Below, in pieces: positions 1 to 6,958 of a stretch of DNA of 8,947 bases (position 1 is the first letter of the stretch; each line of letters starts with the position of its first letter). The notes below the pieces were generated by a model, which saw only the letters and a program-made list of their open reading frames with translations, had not been told where the DNA came from and made no database searches. The position numbers and the translations under genes were made by a program. Source of the stretch: Actinomycetes bacterium (lineage in GTDB: Bacteria > Actinomycetota > Acidimicrobiia > Acidimicrobiales > Acidimicrobiaceae); NCBI GenBank assembly GCA_021823385.1, contig JAKAOC010000064.1:1-8947 (forward strand). Direction: 5' to 3'.

Positions 1-105
1 GAGATCGGCCTGGGCGAACTCCTCACGCACCCATTCCACCGACTGCGTCCCGGCCTCCATAAGGGCTTGTGTCTCTGCGTCCTCGATTCGTGGTTTCTTC
101 GGCAT
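1..105 (-). CDS. IS4-type transposase, N-terminal fragment (runs off left edge)
   Basis: Reading leftward from an ATG at 105, an uninterrupted frame of 35 codons begins MPKKPRIEDAETQALMEAG and ends WVREEFAQADL at the window edge. An aromatic residue followed by an acidic stretch and E-F-x-x-A-D-L is how the N-terminal DNA-binding domain of IS4/Tn5-like transposases (Tnp_DNA_bind type) typically begins; in that family it is usually followed by G-D-x-R-R-x-R-R, which would lie outside this window. The catalytic DDE domain is not visible, so activity cannot be judged. A purine-rich stretch (AAGGGGCAGGG) just upstream of the ATG can serve as ribosome binding site. Upstream of it lies what looks like the element's end, abutting a disrupted gene. 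The family call rests on a short conserved stretch, so it is probable rather than certain. Confidence 0.65.
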   Translation of the reverse strand, partial: MPKKPRIEDAETQALMEAGTQSVEWVREEFAQADL

Positions 106-249
106 GCCGCCCTGCCCCTTGCCTCGCGCGCTGCGATGGGGGGTAAGGCTAGCAAACCGTTTTGGTTGTGTCCAGCTTTTTCTTCATGCCGAGGGCGTGC
201 TGCTGAATTCTGCGAAAAGGGAGCAACTTTGTGTGCAATAGATAGATAG
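1..249 (-). mobile_element. Partial IS4-family-like insertion sequence, transposase-proximal end
   Basis: The element contains the start of the transposase at 105 and a noncoding leader of roughly 140 bases. Its outer boundary is inferred. On the minus strand a plausible GNAT-like coding sequence stops resembling its family at about 243-249. From there inward the DNA reads TTGCACACAAAGTTGCTCCC, a terminal-repeat-like sequence of the kind seen at IS4-type ends. The exact terminus and target duplication cannot be fixed because the other end is outside the window. A threefold ATAG tract (238-249) sits right at the proposed junction, so the boundary may be off by several bases. Confidence 0.5.
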
Positions 250-368
250 GCGCGGTCTGCTGCTTTCTTGGCAAACCAGTTTTCGAATTCCGCATAATCG
301 GTTTTTAATGAATCAAAGATTGGATCTGAGAGATTGATATTCGAGAATTGCTCATGCACGAGTTGCAT
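243..368 (-). pseudogene. GNAT-like acetyltransferase, 5' fragment interrupted by IS
   Basis: Reading leftward from an ATG at 368, the protein begins MQLVHEQFSNINLSDPIF and continues with FDSLKTDYAEFENWFAKKA and then DRAYL. The pattern (F/D)-I-x-L-x-D-P-x-F-D-S-L-K-x-D-Y-x-x-F-x-x-W-F-x-K-K followed by A-Y is one I associate with the N-terminus of a family of GNAT-like acetyltransferases, some of which sit in toxin-antitoxin-like or defence loci. A good Shine-Dalgarno (GGGGAGAGG, 374-382) lies 5 bases upstream of the start. After about codon 42 the frame stays open but turns into low-complexity Ala/Arg-rich sequence that overlaps the transposase gene in another frame. The natural continuation (a hydrophobic strand and the acetyl-CoA site) is missing. 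I infer that the IS insertion split the gene; the rest should lie beyond the left edge. The family identification comes from recalled pattern only. Confidence 0.5.
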
Positions 369-461
369 CGGAACCTCTCCCCGCAGTTCTTAGCTATTGT
401 TATGACGTATTCGCGTTGTGTCTAAAGGCCTCGATTATCCGAGCGGCCACATGATGTCTTT

Positions 462-474
462 TTAGATAGTCTAA
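462..474. promoter_or_regulatory. Operator-like dyad TTAGA-N3-TCTAA
   Basis: A 13-base inverted repeat, TTAGA-TAG-TCTAA, lies between the two divergent genes, about 94 bases upstream of the GNAT-like start codon on the minus strand. Its size and symmetry would suit a small dimeric repressor such as an Xre-type antitoxin. There is no second copy nearby and no regulator gene in the window, so its role is speculative and it could be chance. Confidence 0.15.
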
Positions 475-795
475 CTTCGAGGTCAGGTATTGGCTAGATG
501 GGCCGCACCTTTTTCCCGCGGTGGCGGCAGGCGCCTCCGCCAGATGTACGTCCGGAAAGTGAGAGGGCGAGGACTGTGGATCACTCCGCACTCATTCGGT
601 TTTTTCTGTACTTCCTTATTGCTGAAGTGGAGCGAGTATTATTAGAGGCCGCATGGGCGGTGATCCGCTAATTTACATTGTTTGTTGTGAGGCTTTCGCT
701 TGTAGCGGCGTAGGTGCACATCCCTTTCCAAGAAAAAGCAGCTATACCTTCGTCATGCCGAACGAATACAATGTCGTAGCTTGCGAGGCTGTTTG

Positions 796-801
796 AAGGG
801 G
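796..801 (+). promoter_or_regulatory. Ribosome binding site of the giant helicase gene (start uncertain)
   Basis: AAGGGG ends only three bases before the ATG at 805, tighter than usual. A second purine tract, GGGGGGTG at 819-826, precedes an in-frame ATG at 829 and matches the anti-Shine-Dalgarno sequence better. Conserved protein sequence only begins near residue 26, so homology does not decide between the two starts. Confidence 0.4.
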
Positions 802-804
802 TAA

Positions 805-3800
805 ATGTTCGAGAAAATGGGGGGTGCAATGGCGACGGAGATGGGAAACGAGCAAGAACAAGGAGCAGAAGGAGCAGCCGTAATAGAGCTCATCGTTGTT
901 ACCGACCCCACCACAGGCTATGCGGCGATCCAAAATAATATTCCAGTGGTTCGATCCCTGATCATTAAGAATCACTCCAATGAAGCGATAGACTCTCTCG
1001 ACGTTGTCATTTCATGCACGCCGGCGTTTGCGCAAGGCATTCGCCTTCACTTCGAGCGCCTCGGTCAAGGCGAATCCCGAACCATATCGCCTGTCGATCT
1101 CCATCCCGACCATGGTTATCTCATTAAGCTGGATGAAGGGGAAAAGGCATCGATTCGAGTCAAGGCGGTAGCTGCCGGGGCAATGTTATCCGAAGTGTAT
1201 CACCCGATCGAAGTGTTGGCCTATGACCAGTGGGCCGGTACTCGAAGTCTCCCGGAGCTTCTGGCGGCTTTCAGCATGCCAAATTCAGTGGTTGTGGATC
1301 AGCTTCTTGGTAAAGCGTCTGCGCTACTGTGCAACGGCGATGAGGGGTTGTCGCTCGACGGTTACCAGTCCAAGAACCGGGAGCGGGTTTGGAAACAGGT
1401 ATCGGCCATTTACAGTGCACTCCTGGCGGAAGGGCTTCACTATTCAAACCCACCAGCTTCCTTTGGCACTGATGGCCAAAAGATCAGAACGCCCGAGCGA
1501 ATTTTCGAAGGTCGCGTAGCAACGTGCCTCGATTTGACGATGCTCTTTGCCTCGTGCCTGGAGCAGGTGGGATTGAATCCAGTGGTCCTCTTTAAGGAAG
1601 GTCACGCTTGGATTGGTGTATGGTTGGTAGAAACGAGTTTTCCGACGGCTGTCATGGATGACGTGGTTTCCGTACGCAAGCGCGCCAAGTCCGGCGAGTT
1701 TCTAACGTTTGAAACGACGTGCATTGCGTCAGACCAGAAGCCTTCTCTTCGCTGGGCTTGTTCGACCGGGGGATCCTACCTTGAGGAGGAAGAGAAGTTC
1801 CATTACGCCGTAGACATTCGGCGAGCTCGAGAGCTCCAGATTCGGGCATTGCCTTCCCGTTCGGCCGTGCAGGGGTCCGCGATCGCGATCAGGGAGGAAG
1901 CGCCCCCAGCCATTGAGGATATGCCGGCGTTGCCGTCTCTTGACCCGGAGTTGCTTCCTGTGGTTGAAGCCCCCACGCCGGATACTCCGGACGGCCGCTT
2001 GGCCAAGTGGAAGAGTAAGCTTCTCGATCTGACGCTGCGCAACCGCCTGCTGAACTTCAAGCTCGCCAAGAGTAATCTCAAGGTCATTTCTCATGACCTA
2101 GGGGTGCTGGAAGACAGACTGTCGGAAGGTCGAGAGTTCCGGATCAAGGCGGCGCCCCAAATCATGGATGGCGAGGATCCCCGCGCCGGAGCAGTATTCA
2201 GGGCTCGTACAGGACAGACACCCCTGCTGGCGTTCGCCGAAGACGCGCTCGCTAAAAACGAGATTGTTGTCGATATTCCGGAGGAAAAGCTCGGTGACCG
2301 CCTGACCGAGATTTTTCGTGCCGCGGAGACGGGAAGGGAAGAGGGCGGCGTCAATACGTTATTTCTGGCCCTGGGCTTCCTCCGGTGGCAGGAAAGCAAG
2401 GATTCCGAGGCGGATCACCTCGCGCCCATCCTGCTCGTGCCGGTGACGATTACGCGCCAGTCGGTCCGGAGTGGCTTCTGGCTGACTCGACACGACGACG
2501 ATGCGCTGGTTAATCCCACGCTCATCCAAAAAATCACACACGATTTCCAACTGAAGTTGCCTTCGTTCGAGGTTTTGCCCACGGATGAAAAGGGCTTGGA
2601 TGTTGGCAAGATCCTCCAGGCGTTCCGGTTGGGCATAACGGAAATGTCCGGCTGGGAAGTGAAGGAAGAGGCGTATTTGGGCATATTTTCCTTTACGAAG
2701 TACCTCATGTGGAAAGATCTACAGGACCGGCACAAGCAGCTTCAGGAGAACGAGGTCGTCGCCCATCTCATCAACAATTCTGGCTGCGCTTTCAGTGATT
2801 TCGGGCCGGAGTTTGCGGCTGATGTGCTCGATTACCGCTTTGCGCCACAGCAACTCTGCGCCCCGCTGCTGGCCGATTCTTCCCAACTGCGGGCAATCTG
2901 CGTGGTGGACGCGGGAAGCCACTTGGTCTTGGAGGGCCCTCCGGGTACCGGCAAGAGCCAGACGATCACCAATTTGGTTTGCCAACTGCTCGCGGCAGGC
3001 AAGACCGTGCTTTTCGTGTCCGAAAAGATGGCGGCGCTCGAGGTAGTGCATCGCCGTTTAAATTCGATCAGCTTGGAGCCGTTTTGTCTCGAGCTGCACT
3101 CGGCTAAAGCGAAGAAGTCGGAAGTGCTGGCGCAGCTGGGTAAGGCTCTGGATGCCGGTAACGCGCGAACCGCGAAGGATTGGGAACTCGAGGCCGAAAG
3201 GCTTGCCGCCCTTCGGGGGGAATTGAATGCCCTGGTCAGGGCCCTTCACCAGGCACACCCGAATGATCTCACAATCTACGATGCGATCGGGACATGCGTC
3301 AAATACGCGCACTGGAAGCCCGCGTCGCTCGATTGGTCAGATCCTCACCAGCACAGCCGCAAAGATCTCGACGACCTGCGTACGCTTTGCCGGCAAATGG
3401 CGGCGCTGGCCGGCCAGTTGCGCGATTTGCACTCCCATCCGCTGCGGGGCTTGCGGCGTACGAGCTGGACCCCATCCTGGCAACAGGAGTGGCTCGAGGC
3501 TGCCGCTAGTCTGTCGGCGATCGCTTCTGCGGTGCAAGAGCGGGTTGCTCCAGTCCTTCGGTTTTTCGGTCGCCCCGAAAACGGCTCTTCATGGTCTGAA
3601 CTGTCCTCGTTGGACCGCCTCGCAGGTGTCTTGCTGGAGGCTACGCATGTCCCGCTCGGTGTCGCCCGGGCGGCGACCGACGAGGTTGCGCGAAATCGTC
3701 TGAAAATGCTCAGCCGCCATGGCTTGCAGCGCGAGACAGCCTGGCAAACGTTCCAGGGCGGCTACCGAGAAGAAGTGGCAAACCTCAATGGCCAGGAGCT

Positions 3801-6756
3801 GGAAGCCCAGTGGGGAATGGCCAATAGTACCTGGTGGCCCAGGAGTTGGTTTGCCAAGCGCGTGTGCTTGAAGCGGTTTGCCCTTTACCGGACCGACCAC
3901 AAGGTCCCTAGTGAGGGTGAAGCCAACGGGCTTATTGCGGCTCTTCGTAAGCTCAACGAGGAGGACAAAGCTCTTGTCGCCATGGAGGCGGAAGCTACGA
4001 CGCTCCTGCAGGACGTATTTAATGCCCACAAAACGGACTGGGATGCCGTTGATGCTTGCGAGAGGTGGGCAAGGGAATACTCGGATGCCTTGATTCAACT
4101 GGCGGCTGGAGACCTTGCGATTCACGGAGATTTGGTGAGCAAGCTCCTGCCGTACGTGACGGACGGCCGAGGGATGCTTGGGGCCGACGGCGCTCTGGGC
4201 GGCGTCCTGGTGCAGTATCGGGATGCCCACCGGCAACTTACCGGTGAGGCACACCGAGTGGCGGAGTTGAGTGGAGCAAAAGACTCATTTATCGAAGAGC
4301 CCCATGCGACCGCCGCCATACAAAGGTTACTGACCAGACTGCAGAGCTGGCAGCATGCATCTCATCAAATTCAGCCGTGGTGCCTTTGGCAGAACAACAG
4401 GGAAAGGCTCATCGGCGCCGGCCTATCTGGCATCGTTCGCGCCGTTGAGGCAGGTGAGGTGGCGCTCGCAGACACAGCGGAGTTCTTCGAGTACAGCTAC
4501 CAAAGCTGGTGGCTCGGCAAAGCCATGGATAGGGAGCCAGTCCTCTGTACGTTCTCAAGCGCCGACCACGAACGCAAGATTGCAGAATTCAAGCAAGCCG
4601 ACGAGAGATTCCAAAAGCTGACCCAGGAATATATTGTCGCGAGACTTTCCTCTCATATACCCGCAAGTACGGCGTTGGCGCCGGGAGCAGACTCGGAAAT
4701 GGGCAAGCTTCGCCGTGAACTGGCGAAGCAGAAAAAGCACATCCCGGTTCGTCAACTGGTTCGGAGCCTGCCCACGCTCCTGCCGAAACTGAAACCCTGT
4801 CTGTTGATGTCGCCGTTGTCGGTCGCTCAGTATCTGGAGGCAGGACACCAGCTGTTTGACGTGGTGATTTTTGACGAGGCATCGCAAATTCCGGTCTGGG
4901 ATGCCGTGGGGGCGATTGCACGCGGTAAGCAGCTTGTCTGCGTGGGGGACCCAAAGCAGCTTCCGCCGACGAACTTCTTTAATCGCGCCGATGGGGATGA
5001 TGGTGGCATCGGAGAGGATGAGGTGCAGGATCTGGAAAGCATTCTGGACGAGTGTTTAAGTGTTGGTCTGCCCAGGCTCGGTTTGGATTGGCACTACCGC
5101 AGCCGACACGAAAGCCTGATTACATTCAGCAACGCGACCTACTACGACAACCGGCTCTTAACATTCCCTTCGCCGGTTACAGAGGATACTGCAGTTCGGT
5201 TTGAGCGGGTGCAGGGAACGTACGACCGTGGTGGGTCACGTACCAATCGGGCAGAGGCGGAGGCCATTGTGGCAGCCATTGAGAAACACTATCTCTCTCC
5301 GGATGGAAAGAGGCAATCCCTAGGAGTCGTAACATTTAATCAGCCGCAACAGGTTCTCATCGAGAACTTACTGGACGCTCGGCGCCGCGCGTCGACGAGG
5401 TTGGACCAGGCCATTGCCGAAGCGACATTCGAACGCCTGTTCGTCAAAAATCTAGAAAACGTCCAGGGTGACGAGCGCGACATCATCTTCTTTTCGATCA
5501 CATATGGGCCGGATGTGGCTGGCAAGGTGGCCCTGAATTTCGGCCCTTTGAATCTCGAGGGGGGACATCGTCGACTTAATGTGGCCGTATCCCGGGCGCG
5601 GCAAGGGGTTGTTATTTTCAGCACACTGATGCCCGAGAAAATTGATCTGTCCCGTGTCCGCGCAGCAGGGGTGCGCGACCTCAAGGGCTATCTGGATTTC
5701 GCGATTCGTGGGCCGCGGGCGCTTTTTGAGCAGAGCAGTTCGGCCGGATTGGAGCCGGAGAGCCCATTTGAAAGACAAGTTATCAATCAACTGCGAGAAA
5801 AGGGCTGGACTGTGCATCCCCAAGTTGGGGTATCCGGGTACCGCATAGACATGGGTGTTGTTGATCCTCGCGCTCCCGGGCGCTACTTGCTCGGCATTGA
5901 ATGCGATGGCGCGACCTATCATTCGGCGGCCACGGCTCGAGATCGGGACCGTCTGCGCCATCTCATTTTGGAAGGTCTTGGTTGGACACTTCACCGCATC
6001 TGGTCTACCGACTGGTGGCGCGATCCGAGCGAGCCAATGCAAAAGCTGCTGGCACGGCTCGCCAGTCTCTTGGCCGAGGAACCATCCACAGGACACGCAT
6101 CAGCGGAAAATGGTAACAGAGATGAAGAGTCTCCTGAGCACGAGCCGGTGCCGAAAATGCTTTACGCGAAAATGGCTCAGCCGGAGCCGGAGGAGTTTCC
6201 CGTGTACCGCGGTGCGAAGATTGCCGGGGGCCACCCGGACGACTTTTATGCCACAGAGTCGGAAGCGTTGCTCGCGGAGCAGTTATCGCAAGTCATCGGT
6301 ACCGAAGGGCCGATCGCCGATACCGTGTTGTTTAGGAAGGTGGCGCGTTCCTGGCGGCTCATGCGGACAGGTAGACGCATCGAAGAACTCTTGCGGTCGC
6401 TCGTTGCCGCATCAGTTGTGCGTACGGTGGAAAATGGCACCAATTTTTATTGGCCGACGCATATTGAGCCGAATCAGTGGGAGGGGTTTAGAGTTGCCGG
6501 GGGCGCTGAGGACAGCAGGCGGCAACTCCACGAGATTTGTCTCGAAGAGCTCTTCAACATGGCCATCTATGTACTGACGCAGCATGGCGCTACAAGTTTG
6601 AATGAACTGACGCGCACAATTTGTCGCCTGCAGCACATATCTAAAACGACGACCGAGTCAGTCGCGCGGATAGAGAAGTGCTTAGGTCTTAGTCGCAATC
6701 ATCGAATCATTGAGATTCAGGGTGAGGCTGTCCTTCCTCGAGGCGGGCGATTCTAG
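805..6756 (+). CDS. DUF4011 / SF1 helicase / Vsr-like nuclease giant protein, putative single-gene phage defence (Hhe-like)
   Basis: A 1983-residue protein expected to couple ATP-driven nucleic-acid translocation to DNA cleavage in the cytoplasm; there is no signal peptide. Domains in order: beta-rich region (about 25-145); transglutaminase-like domain (about 150-345) with C241, H267 and E303 in catalytic-type positions; DUF4011 (about 395-650, KLLDLTLRNRLLNF); SF1 helicase with Walker A GPPGTGKS (711-718), DEASQ (1357-1361), GDPKQLPP (1381-1388), HYRS (1430-1433), VQGDERD (1553-1559) and RRLNVAVSRAR (1589-1599); a mostly helical insert of about 570 residues between the first two motifs; MTES_1575/Vsr-like nuclease (about 1652-1745) with E1656, D1682, IECDG (1698-1702) and H1706; DUF3320-like winged helix (about 1805-1870); a further helical tail. 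No catalytic motif is missing. An in-frame TAA at 802-804 makes 805 the earliest start. The GGGG at 798-801 is rather close to it, and ATG 829 behind GGGGGGTG (819-826) is an alternative. The architecture matches, from memory, the Hhe system (DUF4011-helicase-Vsr); the defence role is inferred. No partner gene is visible. Confidence 0.93.
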   Translation: MFEKMGGAMATEMGNEQEQGAEGAAVIELIVVTDPTTGYAAIQNNIPVVRSLIIKNHSNEAIDSLDVVISCTPAFAQGIRLHFERLGQGESRTISPVDLHPDHGYLIKLDEGEKASIRVKAVAAGAMLSEVYHPIEVLAYDQWAGTRSLPELLAAFSMPNSVVVDQLLGKASALLCNGDEGLSLDGYQSKNRERVWKQVSAIYSALLAEGLHYSNPPASFGTDGQKIRTPERIFEGRVATCLDLTMLFASCLEQVGLNPVVLFKEGHAWIGVWLVETSFPTAVMDDVVSVRKRAKSGEFLTFETTCIASDQKPSLRWACSTGGSYLEEEEKFHYAVDIRRARELQIRALPSRSAVQGSAIAIREEAPPAIEDMPALPSLDPELLPVVEAPTPDTPDGRLAKWKSKLLDLTLRNRLLNFKLAKSNLKVISHDLGVLEDRLSEGREFRIKAAPQIMDGEDPRAGAVFRARTGQTPLLAFAEDALAKNEIVVDIPEEKLGDRLTEIFRAAETGREEGGVNTLFLALGFLRWQESKDSEADHLAPILLVPVTITRQSVRSGFWLTRHDDDALVNPTLIQKITHDFQLKLPSFEVLPTDEKGLDVGKILQAFRLGITEMSGWEVKEEAYLGIFSFTKYLMWKDLQDRHKQLQENEVVAHLINNSGCAFSDFGPEFAADVLDYRFAPQQLCAPLLADSSQLRAICVVDAGSHLVLEGPPGTGKSQTITNLVCQLLAAGKTVLFVSEKMAALEVVHRRLNSISLEPFCLELHSAKAKKSEVLAQLGKALDAGNARTAKDWELEAERLAALRGELNALVRALHQAHPNDLTIYDAIGTCVKYAHWKPASLDWSDPHQHSRKDLDDLRTLCRQMAALAGQLRDLHSHPLRGLRRTSWTPSWQQEWLEAAASLSAIASAVQERVAPVLRFFGRPENGSSWSELSSLDRLAGVLLEATHVPLGVARAATDEVARNRLKMLSRHGLQRETAWQTFQGGYREEVANLNGQELEAQWGMANSTWWPRSWFAKRVCLKRFALYRTDHKVPSEGEANGLIAALRKLNEEDKALVAMEAEATTLLQDVFNAHKTDWDAVDACERWAREYSDALIQLAAGDLAIHGDLVSKLLPYVTDGRGMLGADGALGGVLVQYRDAHRQLTGEAHRVAELSGAKDSFIEEPHATAAIQRLLTRLQSWQHASHQIQPWCLWQNNRERLIGAGLSGIVRAVEAGEVALADTAEFFEYSYQSWWLGKAMDREPVLCTFSSADHERKIAEFKQADERFQKLTQEYIVARLSSHIPASTALAPGADSEMGKLRRELAKQKKHIPVRQLVRSLPTLLPKLKPCLLMSPLSVAQYLEAGHQLFDVVIFDEASQIPVWDAVGAIARGKQLVCVGDPKQLPPTNFFNRADGDDGGIGEDEVQDLESILDECLSVGLPRLGLDWHYRSRHESLITFSNATYYDNRLLTFPSPVTEDTAVRFERVQGTYDRGGSRTNRAEAEAIVAAIEKHYLSPDGKRQSLGVVTFNQPQQVLIENLLDARRRASTRLDQAIAEATFERLFVKNLENVQGDERDIIFFSITYGPDVAGKVALNFGPLNLEGGHRRLNVAVSRARQGVVIFSTLMPEKIDLSRVRAAGVRDLKGYLDFAIRGPRALFEQSSSAGLEPESPFERQVINQLREKGWTVHPQVGVSGYRIDMGVVDPRAPGRYLLGIECDGATYHSAATARDRDRLRHLILEGLGWTLHRIWSTDWWRDPSEPMQKLLARLASLLAEEPSTGHASAENGNRDEESPEHEPVPKMLYAKMAQPEPEEFPVYRGAKIAGGHPDDFYATESEALLAEQLSQVIGTEGPIADTVLFRKVARSWRLMRTGRRIEELLRSLVAASVVRTVENGTNFYWPTHIEPNQWEGFRVAGGAEDSRRQLHEICLEELFNMAIYVLTQHGATSLNELTRTICRLQHISKTTTESVARIEKCLGLSRNHRIIEIQGEAVLPRGGRF

Positions 6757-6852
6757 AGGATTCGGTTGTAGCCGACTTGTACTCACGGTTAAGGAGCGCT
6801 TTTTTGGGTAGATGGGCCAATCAGGTTGGAGTTGGCTCTGTCTATCGCAAGC

Positions 6853-6875
6853 ACGCCGCAAACGCGGCGTTTTTT
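6853..6875 (+). terminator. Intrinsic terminator downstream of the helicase gene
   Basis: A perfect 7-base-pair stem (ACGCCGC / GCGGCGT) with an AAAC loop runs directly into six T residues, about 97 bases after the helicase stop codon. The T-run is only on the + strand side, so it acts on rightward transcription. It separates the helicase gene from the exported-protein gene, implying that the two are not one operon. Confidence 0.85.
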
Positions 6876-6944
6876 GCGCGCTATTCGCCAGATTGATCAC
6901 TTGCCATTTCGCTACGATCCTCGCCGTTGGGAAAAAACGGCCTT

Positions 6945-6950
6945 GGGAGG
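6945..6950 (+). promoter_or_regulatory. Ribosome binding site deciding the start at 6959
   Basis: GGGAGG lies 8 bases upstream of the ATG at 6959, near-ideal spacing. The same frame is open further upstream to an ATG at 6812, but that would translate through the intrinsic terminator and bury the signal peptide, so the internal start is preferred. Confidence 0.8.
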
Positions 6951-6958
6951 ACGAGGTT

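Larger units (their letters stand above)
369..804. other. Intergenic region between divergent genes; no convincing gene
   Basis: These 436 bases separate the leftward GNAT-like fragment from the rightward helicase gene, so they should hold both promoters. I see no clear sigma-70 pair for either gene. Isolated boxes such as TTTACA (672-677) and TATTAT (637-642) lack partners at proper spacing. A leftward 63-codon GTG frame (591-400) ends shortly before the GNAT-like start, but it has no recognisable features and a stop codon directly before its GTG. Other visible items are a TTAGA-TAG-TCTAA dyad at 462-474, a GC-rich imperfect hairpin around 524-542 (GGCGG...CCGCC), and a 13-codon frame at 755-796 just before the helicase start. 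The local base composition is more AT-rich than the flanking genes around 420-480 and 600-690. Confidence 0.5.

Noticed and set aside
67..249. 60-codon rightward frame at the left edge
   Set aside because: It lies antisense to the transposase start and IS leader, with no motif.
400..591. 63-codon leftward frame upstream of the GNAT-like fragment, considered as an antitoxin gene
   Set aside because: It has a GTG start directly after an in-frame stop, no clear ribosome binding site, and an N-terminal half that looks noncoding. The C-terminal part (YLKRHHVAARIIEAFRHN) is mildly protein-like, so a remnant is not excluded.
3589..4254. 221-codon leftward frame inside the helicase gene
   Set aside because: It lies wholly opposite the helicase insert, with no domain and no plausible initiation context.
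5855..6577. 240-codon rightward frame overlapping the nuclease and DUF3320 part
   Set aside because: It is the alternate frame of a well-supported coding region; its composition is Arg/Ser/Cys-rich and without motifs.
495..6818. TAGATGGGCC present on both sides of the helicase gene (495-504 and 6809-6818), considered as attachment or target repeats
   Set aside because: Ten-base matches are expected many times by chance in a window of this size, and neither copy sits at a composition boundary.
6812..6958. 49-codon upstream extension of the exported-protein gene to an ATG at 6812
   Set aside because: It would run through a strong intrinsic terminator, lacks a good ribosome binding site, and would bury a perfect signal peptide that has its own GGGAGG site before 6959.
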